Origin: Dactylorhiza incarnata
Lineage: Eukaryota; Streptophyta; Magnoliopsida; Asparagales; Orchidaceae
Length of the DNA stretch: 64,000 bases
Direction of reading: 5' to 3'
Assembly: GCA_033032865.1 (NCBI GenBank)
Contig: JAWHQI010000619.1
Span: forward strand, 62,001-126,000
This document shows positions 1-9,087 of the stretch, in pieces. A program made the position numbers and the translations under genes. The notes under the pieces are model-generated. The model saw nothing but the letters and a program-made list of their open reading frames with translations, was not told where the DNA came from and did no database searches. How positions within the stretch are numbered: the stretch's first letter is position 1; each line of letters begins with the position of its first letter.

Positions 1-688
1 AAAGGATTGGGCGCGCAACTTATGTTTTGTGTAGCACTTGCAAGTGCTAAACCCTTACGGGCAGAGGCAAAGCCGTACCCATGTCGTACGTTCGATCACG
101 TCGGCGAGAGCATGGACAAAGCTGAACTGAACTGAATAGATCCTATCGGAAGCCCCATGGCTAGAAACATTTTACCACCTAAGGTTTCCGAACTTAGGAT
201 GGTGTTGGTGCTCACGAAGGAGTACCTTTGATGCATGCCTTGTGAGCATGGAGCGTGTGGTCATTCGCACCCACGCTATGATAATTTGAATTGATGTTGT
301 GTTAGCCTCATGCGGTTGCTTAGGAGGTTGTGGTGAACCTTATGGTGAACCCAACTAACATCATGTGCATACCTAGGTTTGCTTTCCTTTATGCTCAACA
401 TAGAAGATTGATTGTGCTTGAAACCTCAGCCTGTATAGTGTAGTTGCACTTTCTTTATATTGTTACATGTTGCATGTACGGCTTGCTTGCAGGTTAGCGG
501 TGACATTCACCTTAGCCGGCTAGATGGCCAGGGGGTGGGATCGTTACACAGTTTGTGGTCAGCTCATAGCTGACCCTCGTTTACCACTTATTGGATGTTG
601 GTTGCAGGTGCTGGTAAGTAAAGTGGGAAATAGCGGGCGGTGGCCCTTTTGCCGAATTGGCCCTCAAAGGCTAGCCTCTTTTTCTTCT
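1..688 (+). mobile_element. Tekay/Del-type LTR fragment, truncated at left
   Basis: Read on the plus strand, this stretch matches the reverse complement of the E3 LTR (about 9380-10050) in order. Shared landmarks are the CACTTGCAAGTGCTAAACCC block, the AGATTGATTGTGCTTGAAACCTC block, the GCTTGCTTGCAGG block and the GGGAAATAGCGGGCG block. It is clearly more diverged than the two E3 LTRs are from each other. No internal domain or second LTR is visible, so it is a relic of an older insertion of the same family in the opposite orientation. It ends where a copia-type LTR starts at 689. Confidence 0.75.
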
Positions 689-1500
689 TGAAAGTGCATA
701 GTGTGACTCTGAGTATTCTCTAGAGGGGGTTAATAGGGGTTTAAAAAACTTTTATACTCTAGTTATGCACACACAATAAAACTGTTAAGAACTATGCAAT
801 CATCAACATCAAAATAGAATAAAGTAAGCTCAGATAAACAGAAATTGAAAAACAGTAAACTGTAAATGGGACAGCACAGAAAATTCAAAGCACAGAAGTC
901 ACAAAAATTTATTGTGGTTCCCCAAAATGTGGGTACTCCACTCTTCTACCACCCTGGTAGGAATGCACTAGTAGTGGTTGAGTCTTTTGATAAGGAGACT
1001 CTCAGAACCACTGAGTATTTTGATAAGGAGACTCTTAGAACCACTGAGTCTTTTGATAAGGAGACTCTTAGAACCACTGAATACTTTGAAGAGGGATTCA
1101 TAAAACTCTTTTACATTTTGTAGAATAAGAACAGAGAAAAGAAAAGAAGAGAAGGGGATTCTTTAGTTAGAATCCTTCAGCAACTGAAGAAGTAGTTGGT
1201 GTTGCTTGTATATCCTTCAGGATCTGAAAAAGATGAACCCTTGCTTAAGATAGTGATTGCTGCAAGGGTTATGAGATTTGATCCTGATGCTCTCTGTACT
1301 TTTGTGGTCTTACTGCTGTATGATGTAGGAGAAGAAGAAGACGCAGAAACTGTCTGTACAGATGTTATTGTTCTATTCTTTTTTAGGGATGGACCAAGAA
1401 CAAGAAGAAGAAAGAATAATCAAATTCATTAAAACTTTCTTCCTGCTTCTAAATACTTATTCTCTATCAATCATAGTTTAAATCACTTTCCTCTTCTGGT
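689..1500 (-). mobile_element. Copia (Sirevirus-like) LTR fragment
   Basis: The start (TGAAAGTGCATAG...) and the following AGAGGGGGTTAATAGGGG block resemble the E1 LTR edge (TGAAAGATTATGG... AAGGGGGGTGATTAGGTG). The TTTATTGTGGTTCCC word is also shared. I read it as a diverged LTR in the same minus orientation as E1. The far boundary is uncertain, because similarity fades after about 1150. Short open frames here (for example 866-1123) are by-products of the internal 33-bp repeat. Confidence 0.5.
980..1078. repeat. 33-bp tandem repeat, 3 copies, inside copia LTR fragment
   Basis: Three adjacent copies of a 33-bp unit begin GAGTCTTTTGATAAGGAGAC and end with CAGAACCACT or TAGAACCACT. They differ by one or two bases. 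Because 33 is a multiple of three, the array translates into an 11-residue protein repeat; this is an artefact, not evidence for a gene. Confidence 0.9.
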
Positions 1501-1660
1501 CTATCCTTGGAAGGAATGTCGATTGGAAAATACACGTCTCCTTCTATTTCTTTCCCGGACTCATCCATCTAATTTGAATAACTTCCAATAATGTCTTTTG
1601 CTGTGTCTTTGAAACACTCCATTTCATTCTTGGCAATAAACAAGTCGTTAGAGAACGTAT
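1498..1660 (-). pseudogene. Coding-like remnant next to copia LTR fragment
   Basis: On the minus strand one frame reads about 50 codons with only one stop: an acidic, lysine-containing segment that includes the words AKNEMECF and MDESGKEIEGDVYFPIDI. Its place, immediately inside the LTR fragment, matches that of the extra ORF of E1 relative to its LTR remnant. It may therefore be the tail of a comparable post-pol ORF. I do not recognise the protein. Confidence 0.3.
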
Positions 1661-1784
1661 TTCATCCTTGCGGATTGTTGATGCCAAAAATGCACCTCCA
1701 CAATAGATCGCTAAGAAATGAGGGTAAAAAAGGAGGCTGCAAATTTTCGGTTACTACTGGCTTAGAGAGTTCTGATCACCAAGA

Positions 1785-2035
1785 CCACTAGCAGTGGTCG
1801 AAACCAGACTTTGCCTGTCACGGCGAATGCCACTCTTGTGATGGGCTTTTCCTTTGATTCAAAAATATCGGTTACAATAAGTTACACGGGAAGTATAATT
1901 GAAGCTGACCGGGTAACAAGTCGCGAGGCACAAAACTCGAGACCGCAGCTCTAACAAGCGAGCTCCTGGGTACGAGTCAGCATCCCTCGGGAATTCCACC
2001 CCCTATTTATAGGCTCGGGGGGTCTGCCCACACAT
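1785..2035 (-). mobile_element. Tat-type LTR fragment (E2 family), diverged
   Basis: The sequence is the reverse complement of the second half of the E2 LTR (about 8865-9085). It keeps the order GCAGTGG, AAATGCCACTC, GGGCTTTTCCTTTGATT, ACAAGCGAGCTCCT and CCCCCTATTTATAGGC; the last is the inverted TATA region. Many substitutions make it older than E2. No coding part is attached. Confidence 0.75.
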
Positions 2036-2147
2036 ATGTATGTGATCTTTGGCTAAAATACATATGTATGTATGTATATACTTGCATATGTATGTATGTA
2101 TATACCTGCATATGTATGCATGTATATATATATACATAGTGTGTGTG
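2036..2147. repeat. TATG/TATA-rich microsatellite
   Basis: Runs of ACATATGTATGTATGTATAT-like words in at least three similar blocks end in a short GT run. It abuts the presumed left end of the hAT-like element at 2148. Confidence 0.85.
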
Positions 2148-2400
2148 CAGAGGTGTACAAAAAGGCAAGGCAAGGAAATCCCATTCCAGCCTGGCCTAAA
2201 AAAAGCATGACGAGGCCAGGTTTCAGGCCCATGATAGGCCTTGGGGCGAAATAAGGCCCCCAGTTCAGTGATAAGCCAGACCCAGGATAAGCCCAGGCAC
2301 TAGGCCTGGCCTGGGCTTGGCACAGGCCTGGCTTGGGCCTAACGCCAGGCTAGCTTTCATGTCTTTTAAATCCCTAAATACAAGGCTTTTATATGCCATT
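2148..2400. mobile_element. hAT-like element, left part (split by E1)
   Basis: The left end reads CAGAGGTGTACAAAAAGGC. The inverted right end near 34630-34647 reads CATGTGTGTTCAAAAGGCC, an imperfect terminal inverted repeat. The interior is packed with GGCCTGG/CCAGGCC words on both strands, as in subterminal regions of non-autonomous hAT elements. No transposase is visible. Copia E1 lies inside, between duplicated ATGGC pentamers. I could not find a convincing 8-bp target duplication, so the assignment rests on termini and composition. Confidence 0.5.
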
Positions 2401-2405
2401 ATGGC

Positions 2406-2612
2406 TGAAAGATTATGGGTTGTCTATAAACTACACCTAAAGGGGGGTGATTAGGTGTTTTCAGTTTACTTTGTTATTTAATAATTTATCTATCACAACA
2501 CACAAGCAATACAGAAAACACACAATGATTTATAGTGGTTCCCAACTAGACAATGTGTCTAGAGGTAGTCCACAATCCCTCCCACCTATCTAGTAGTGTG
2601 CTAGACAATCCC
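2406..2612 (-). repeat. E1 3' LTR remnant (about 207 bp)
   Basis: It aligns with the first 205 bp of the right LTR (32557 on) with about eight differences. Beyond about 2610 the similarity stops abruptly and the extra ORF follows, so about 1.4 kb of this LTR is missing. A 19-bp direct repeat (AATCCCTCCCACCTATCTA) occurs at 2574-2592 and again at 2607-2625, straddling the break. The right LTR has one copy of this region, so repeat-mediated loss is plausible. Confidence 0.8.
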
Positions 2613-2622
2613 TCCCACCTAT

Positions 2623-3365
2623 CTATCCTTGAGTAGAAGGTTCACCTGCATCATTCTTTGTGCACCTCTTCTCCCACCTACTTATTTTCTTGGCATCTAT
2701 CCTTTTAAGATATTGGAGAGGAATTGATTCTGAAATTTTAAGGAGATGAGGAATGGTATTCGAGAGATATAAAGATAGAATTCGTCCGAATTTGGGAGAA
2801 TTTAGGTTTTCTGCAATCATGTCGAACATTAACTTTCCTAAATCAGTCCTTTGGTTTAAGATTACTCTGGTCATTATCTCAAACATTCCTTTTGAGACCC
2901 GGTCATGTGAGCCTGTCTTACAAAGTAGTACCTTTCCAATGATTCCTGTTAGTAATTTGCCTTGCCTGTTCATTTGCATTCTTTGTAAGATGCCATTGGG
3001 TTTGGTTTCAAAACCGCACTATTTTAATCCTTCATAGACATCTACATCTGTGATGTATTCTTCTGTCTCATCCTTTTCAAAGGCAGTAAGTTGTAGAATT
3101 GTGGATAGACTTTCAACAGTAATTTGAATGCATTGCCCAGCCACAGCGGTGCGAATTTCCCTTTCTGATTTGTGAAATTCGGCGTTTTCAAAGAATTCTG
3201 AGATGGCGAAATGGTAGATACGGGTTGGCTCTATGAGGAGGTATTCTAACTCAGATGCATATAGCAGGGTGATGACCATATCCAGGCCCTATGTAGTCTT
3301 CTCAAAACCACCTTTCAGAAGTTCTCCTCCGGAAGGTATTTTCTCATCGTTCTTCTTCGGCGCCA
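2623..3365 (-). pseudogene. Extra ORF behind pol in E1 (envelope position), two stops
   Basis: From an ATG at 3365 (MAPKKNDEKIPSG) one frame runs about 248 codons to 2623, interrupted only by TAG codons near 3288 and at 3019. Visible parts are a basic/polar start, a middle with YASELEYLLIEPTRIYHFA, and a C-terminal half with GKLLTGIIGKVLL and IMTRVILNQRTDLGKLMFDMI. There is no signal peptide, and only weak hydrophobic stretches. Sireviruses often carry an additional ORF between pol and the 3' LTR. The layout loosely resembles the 'putative plant transposon protein' domain (PF20167) known from such ORFs, but this is a tentative likeness. The 3' end may be truncated by the LTR deletion. Confidence 0.55.
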
Positions 3366-3454
3366 TTCAGTTAGCAGAGAGGTATTAGAAGGAGGAAGAT
3401 GAAGGAAGGATTCTAGAGTTTCATGTGTGCGTGATTTCTATTCTCACACAATGT

Positions 3455-3471
3455 CTAATATATATAGAGTA
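3455..3471 (-). promoter_or_regulatory. TATA-like box upstream of E1 extra ORF
   Basis: The minus strand reads ACTCTATATATATTAGAC about 90 nt before the ATG at 3365. That is a good TATA match at a plausible distance for a separate transcript. It could instead be a relic of another LTR promoter: the upstream 3500-3860 stretch shares GTCGTCGAGATGTC-like words with the U3 part of the right E1 LTR. Confidence 0.4.
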
Positions 3472-3878
3472 ATGCATCGAGAAGACAAAGAGGCGCGTAC
3501 CTATTCAAATGCTCCTGTATCGTGTTGAGAATACATAATGGCGGCACAATAATGATAGTGTCAGGTCCTGTGATAACATTTTATCTGGATGAGTTGAGCT
3601 TTGTCATTGAGAGTGTCGTCGAGATGTCTTTTCTCTTGTCATCGAGATATGGGTGTTGTCGTCGAGCTTTCATCAATGTCGTCGTTATCTATTATGATGA
3701 TATGCTTTGGGATGCCATTTTTCTCTATGAAACTTTAAGTTATGCTTCCTGGTGTTCCTGTCTTCAAAAACTCAGATTGTCATAGCATTTTAGGGTAGAT
3801 CTTTTGTGAGATCCATCCCATTATCAGACACTACACACTTGTTAAGGGAGGATATCATGGATTCAACCTGCCCAATTT
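3472..3878 (-). other. Non-coding region between E1 pol and extra ORF
   Basis: No open frame is supported here. The minus strand has a degenerate polypurine tract (AAATTGGGCAGG, just past the pol stop) and several GACGAC/TCGTCGAGATG words. The same words occur in the right E1 LTR (for example 33610-33640), so this may be a rearranged U3-like segment. Confidence 0.4.
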
Positions 3879-5340
3879 TTAAGAACTTAACAAGCCCAAT
3901 TCAAATTTGAATTGATTGAACTTAGCCTCATCAAGGGGATTAGTGAAAATATCAACTATCTGCCTCTCTGTATTAACATACTCAAGGCAGATGTCCTCCT
4001 TTTCAACATGCTCCCTAATGAAAAGATATCTAATTTCAATATGCTTTGTTCTGCTGTGTGCCACGTGATTTTTGGCAATAGATATGACACTTGAGGAATC
4101 ACAAAAGAGAGATGTTCTCTTGAGGTGCAAATTGCAATCCTCTAATTGGTGTTGAATCCACAGGAGCTGTGCATAGCAGCTGCCAGCTGAAATGTATTCT
4201 GATTCAGCTGTGGAGATAGCAATGTTGTTTTGCTTTTTACTACTCCTAGATACAAGCCTTCTTCCCAGGAACTGACAAGTTCCTCAATTGCTTTTTCTGT
4301 CCTCTTTGCACCCAGCAAAGTTTGCATATGAATATCCACACAACTCAAAGTCATTTGACTTAGGATACTAGAGCCCCAGATTTGGAGTACCCTTTAAATA
4401 TCTCAGAATTCTTTTCATAGCTGAGTAATGAGATTCTTTGGGGTTCACTTGATATCTTGCACAGACACATGTAGCAAACATGATGTCTTGCCTAATAGGA
4501 GTAAGGTAGAGCAGTGAGCCAATTATGCTTCTATACATGGACTCACTATAGGGTTTACCCTTCTCATCCTTATTTAGAGACATAGTTGAACCCATAGGAG
4601 TTCTCATAAGGGTAGAGTTCTCTATACCAAATTTCATTATGATATCGAAGGTATATTTGGTCTGAGAAATGAAAATTCCTTCCTTAGATTGCTTGACTTG
4701 GAGACCTAAGAAATATTTTAGCTCTCCCATACTGCTCATTTCAAAATTTACTTTGCTTAAGTTTATCAAACATTTTGCAAAGGATCCCATCTGTTGATCC
4801 AAATATAATGTCATCAATATATATCTGGACCAAAAAGATTTGTCCCTTCAGCTCTCTCAAGAGAAGAGACTTATCTATCTTCCCTCTTGAGAACTTGTTT
4901 TCAAGGAGAAAGGTAGACAGTGTCACATTCCAAGCCCTTGGAGCTTGCTTTAGCCCATATAGGGCTTTCTTGAGGAAATACACATGATACTGATAGGTTG
5001 GAGAGATAAAACCTGGTGGTTGAGCTACATAGACTTCCTCCTTTAGATTTCCATTTAGGAATGCTGGTTTGATATCCATTTGATAGAATTTGATCCCCTT
5101 GTATGCAACATATGCTAGAAGAGTCTGATGGCCTCCACTCAAGCAACAGGTGCAAATGTCTGATCAAAGTCTATGCCTTCCTCCTGTATGTATCCTTGAG
5201 CTACCAGCCTTGCCTTGTTCTAGAAAATCAATCCAGCTTCATCCATCTTATTTCTGTAGACCCACTTTGTCCCAATGATATTATGCCCTTGTGGCCTTGG
5301 GACAAGTTTCCATACTTTGCACCTTTTGAATTGATTTAGC
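3879..5340 (-). pseudogene. E1 pol, RT and RNase H part, broken
   Basis: The minus strand encodes copia reverse transcriptase followed by RNase H. Visible RT parts are a K-W-V-Y-R segment near 5250, [11 protein letters not shown] at about 5070, the catalytic YIDDIIFGS at about 4800 and the C-terminal LGLQVKQSKEGIFISQ. RNase H ends with HSRTKHIEIRYLFIREHVE and stops at 3879. Stops lie near 5220-5140, and frameshifts near 4790, 4360 and 4140 split it into frames 5142-4741, 4817-4368, 4354-4142 and 4130-3879. Copying and RNA removal by this protein are therefore lost. Confidence 0.9.
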
Positions 5341-5504
5341 TCTTCTTACATATGCATAACCCGAAATTGGTCTTTGTTGGCCTCCTCAAATTTCTTGGGC
5401 TCAATTTGGGATAGAAAACTAAGATGCAAGTTTTCATTTAGTGCATTTCTTCTGGTTCTCACTCCATCAGTGAGCTCACCAATTATCTGATTTGCTGGAT
5501 GATT

Positions 5505-7060
5505 TCAATGATGTCTTACAGCAATAGGCATTACTCTTGCAGGTCCTCTTGTTTCAGTAACTTCCTCAGCTCCTAGTTCATGGTTCTCATTTGGGGGATT
5601 TGGCTCTTCAGTATACTCTTCTACTGATTCTGGGATAGAGTCCATTGTATAGGACTGATTATTCTCAACTGGTTCTTCTTCTCTGATTTTGAGGTTCTTT
5701 AATCTTTCTCCAATTCCTACATTGGATGAACTAGACGAAGGATTATGCAGCATGCTGCTCTCATCAAAAATATTATGAACACATTCCTCAATTGTAAGAG
5801 AATTCTTATTGAAGACTTTGTTGGCCTTGCTATGCTTTTTATATCCTACAAAGACACCTTCATAACTCTTTTCAGAGAATTTGGTAATATGGTGTTTATT
5901 ATTTTTCAGCACATTGCATTTACTTCCAAAGATTTTGAAGTAAGCTAGTGTTGGCTTCTTACCCTTAATCAGTTCATAAGGAGTCTTACTATGGTTCTTA
6001 TTGATGAGTGCTCTATTTTGCACATGACATGCAGTGTTTACTGCCTTAGCCCAAAGGTATTCTGGGAGTGAGGAGTCACTTAGCATGGTCCTTCCAGCTT
6101 CAACGAGTGTTTTATTTTTCCTCTCAGCCAACCCATTCTGTTGTGGAGTTCTGGGAGAAGAAAACTCTTGTAGGATACATTCTTCTTCACAGAATTTGGT
6201 CATTGACCTAGACTGAAATTCAGTTCCATGATCATTTCTGATTTTGACCACAGAGCTGTTTACTTCATTCTGAATTTGTTTGACAAAATTCTTGAATGAA
6301 CTTTGGGTATCAGACTTGTGTTTCAAAAAGAATACCCAGGCAAATCTAGAGTGATCATCAAAAATAACCAATGTATAATCCATTCCTCCTAGGCTGTGCG
6401 CTGTCATATGACCAAATAGGTCCATGTGTAGTAAGTATAAACACCTAGTGGATTCTTTGTCCTGTATGCTTCTAAATGAAGTTCTTGTTTTCTTGCCCAT
6501 TTGACATGCATGATAAGGACTCATCTCTAGGCAATCAAGCTTAGGATCATCTCTTACTAAGTTCTCTTTCATTAATTTCTTGAGAGACTTGTAGTTGATG
6601 TTGGCTAGTCTTTTATGCCACTTTACACAAGCAAACACTCCATAATTTGCTACAAGACATATAGGCTCATATTTCTTAGAACAAATGATATTTAAACAGT
6701 AAATATTTCCACACCTAGTGCCTGTTAGAATGGATTCATTCTTACTATCCTTAATCAGACACTTATCCTTGTGGAAGGAAACATCATATCCTAAGTCACA
6801 TAGCTGACTTATGCTTAAAAGGTTATGTTGTAACCCTTCCACATAAGCTATTCTTGTGATAGTGATATAGTCATTTGTGATCTTACCATAGCCCTTAACT
6901 ACACCTCTGTTGGATCCTCCAAATTTAACTTTGGGTCCATCTTCTACAGGTGCAGATTCCTTCAATAGGCTTCTTGTTCCAGTCATATTCCTGGAACATC
7001 CACTGTCCAAGTACCACACAAGAGTCTTGGTGGTTTTTGGACATACCTGCAAAATAACTA
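5505..7060 (-). CDS. E1 pol, protease and integrase part
   Basis: A 515-codon open frame runs from about 7052 (no ATG; TTG is the first start-like codon). It opens with the protease motif WYLDSGCS. The integrase zinc-binding region follows (CHACQMGKKTRTSF with upstream HKRLANINYKSL). Then comes the catalytic core with D at HMDLFGH, D at RNDHGTEF and E within PQQNGLAERKNKT, and the copia-type C-terminus (KTPYELIKGKKP, GVFVGYKKHSK). The frame differs from that of the upstream zinc-knuckle ORF ending at 7058, so a shift or read-through was used, or a single-base change arose. It ends at 5505, and the link to RT (5505-5340) is degenerate. Confidence 0.85.
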
Positions 7061-8393
7061 TACTTCCTTAGGAACCCAATCTCTTTTGGGTCCCAGGTGC
7101 TTCTTCGATGATGAATTTGCAGCCTGCTTTTTTGTTATCATGTGAGAATGATTCTTAACAGTTGGGTTGAACCAACAGTCTAAGACAAAATGCCCTACTT
7201 TTCCACAACACCAGCATTCAAATCTATTGTATTTAGATTTTCTTGTGGTGTTTGGTCTGACTGGATTAGGCAATTGTTCAACAACTGACTTTCCCTTCTT
7301 GGGGGCAGAAGAGTATTCTCCAACATGGAAACTACTGCAGGCTTTTACTGGAGGATTCTTTTGGGGTGCAAATAGTGCACTCTTCCCAGGGAAAGCTTGT
7401 CCCTTGCTTAGCCAGGTATAAGGCAGTTTACTACTGCTGTTTAACTTATGGTTTTCTTTGCATCCATAGATGTTATTGTGATCATATATATTTGTGGGTG
7501 ATCACTTTTCTAAAGACAGTCTTTCCCTAAGTAGACTTCCCATGGTTTTCACTTGGAGTGTTGCCCAAACCTTGCTTATTTGTTTGAGAAAAGCTATCAA
7601 TCAAGGGAAAAACTGTTTGTGGCTTGGAATAACTAGCCACAATTTTCCTTTCTTGTAAAACCATGTCCTCCAACTCTTTAATTCTAAAATTTTTGCGCTT
7701 GATGACTTCAGTAAAAGTGCTGGTGCTCAGTGGAGGGATAATTAATTTGGTTTTCTCTTGAGTTAGCATAGCTACTTTCTCAAGTAGTTCATCTCTCTTC
7801 CCACTTAAGGAGATGATCTCTGCAGCTTGTGCTTTATAGAGAGATTTTCCTTTCTTAAGGGCATCAAGCAATGCACCAAATTTCTCTATGTATTCAGTGT
7901 CAAGTTCTTCTTCTGTTGAAGAGGAGCTGGCAACTAAATCTGTGTCAGAGAGGGTAGGAGATGCTTTAGGAATTACCAGTTTGTGATGTGTTTCATCACA
8001 ACATTCCTCATCAATGAGAGCCATGGATGCCATGTGGCTATCTGATTATGATGAGGAGCAATTAGTATCACTATCACTGAGTGTCTTCACTTTCTTTGCC
8101 ACAAAGCTCTTCTCTGACTTCTAATTCTTTGAGTGCTTTCTTTCTTCACTCTTCTCTTGTATTTTGGATGGACATTCAGCAATGACATGTCCAGGCTTGT
8201 TTCAGTTGTAACAGATAATGTTAGAGAAATTATGTTTACTAGTTTTAGAATCATACCTATCTGATCTGTGTTTTCTTCTAGTTTTGTCTTCTCTTCTGGA
8301 GCAGGAGGGTGAAGCTTCATATCTTCTGTTCCCTCTTTTTATGTTTCTCGGCAATGCTTTAGGAATTGCCTGTTTGTGATGTGTTTCATCACA
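7058..8393 (-). pseudogene. E1 gag, C-terminal part with zinc knuckles
   Basis: This continues gag from across the E2 insertion. Minus-strand frames give, in order, a basic RNA-binding segment with a decayed second copy of the knuckle region (8393-8040, with stops), an acidic/coiled-coil region (8033-7527), and a CCHC knuckle CWCCGKVGHFVLDCW (CX2CX4HX4C) at about 7190. The last frame ends with WVPKEV and a stop at 7058. Residues around 8360-7985 repeat those of 31640-31288, so the knuckle region is tandemly duplicated. Confidence 0.8.
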
Positions 8394-8398
8394 ACATT
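8394..8398. other. E2 target site duplication, left copy (ACATT)
   Basis: ACATT at 8394-8398 is repeated at 31283-31287. Removing E2 and one copy restores the uninterrupted gag sequence seen in the duplicated copy near 8010 (CACAACATTCCTCAT), which confirms the junction. Confidence 0.95.
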
Positions 8399-9087
8399 TG
8401 TTTACCCGGGAAACCGCTTTCAAGAGGATTACTTGCAGACCGAGCGGTTTGCAGATCCAAGTCGCCCGGCTCAGGTTAAACAAGCTCCATCGGCACCAGC
8501 TAACACAGGCCGGGCGGTCTGTAATAATTCAGCCCGCCTCCAAGAACCAGAGGTAATCCAATCCCAAGTCCAACAGGGCAAGTCGCGGTCTCAAGTCGGA
8601 GGTCGCGCGGTTTATGCCATGAAGATAAGCCAAGGTCCGGAGACAAAGAACAAGTCGCGGTCTCAAGACAGAGACCGAGCGGGTAGAATCATCGCCTTGG
8701 CCGCATCATCTCCAGCTTCTGGTCAGACAAGTCGAAAGGGCAAGCCGCCAAGCCGCGCGACTTATTTTCTTTCCTTCTTTGTGTATCCCGTCACCGCCTG
8801 CCCTTTTCTCCTGTACCCGGGCAGGCGGTTATTTTATCCCTGCCCGTTCGGGCAGGCCCCCAAGCCTATAAATAGGGGGCGGCACTGTTCCCAAGGCACG
8901 CACACTCGAATCTAGGAGCTCGCTTGTTTGAGCTGCGGGCTGGAGTTTCTCGTCTTGCGGACTGTCTGACCGGCCGGCTTCTCTTTTCCTACATTTGCAG
9001 CCCGCTGTAACCACTTCTTTCTAATCAAAGGAAAGCCCGTCGCAGGAGTGGCATTTGCCGCGGCGGGCGAAGTCTGGCCTTAAACGC
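8399..9087 (+). repeat. E2 5' LTR, first part
   Basis: It matches 30508-31198 of the 3' LTR nearly base for base. It holds many GCGGTCT, GCGCGGTTT and GTCGCGGTCTCAAG words, and a TATA box (CCTATAAATAGGGGG) at about 8866-8880. The remainder of this LTR is at 18394-18480, beyond E3. Confidence 0.95.
8866..8880 (+). promoter_or_regulatory. E2 LTR TATA box
   Basis: CCTATAAATAGGGGG is a near-perfect plant TATA element and is conserved in the 3' LTR at about 30971-30985. Transcription of E2 would start about 30 nt downstream, near the ACACTCGAATCTAGGAGC stretch. Confidence 0.8.

Noticed and set aside
866..1123. 85-codon open frame with an 11-residue repeat
   Set aside because: It is created by a 33-bp tandem repeat in a copia LTR fragment; no domain, no conserved context.
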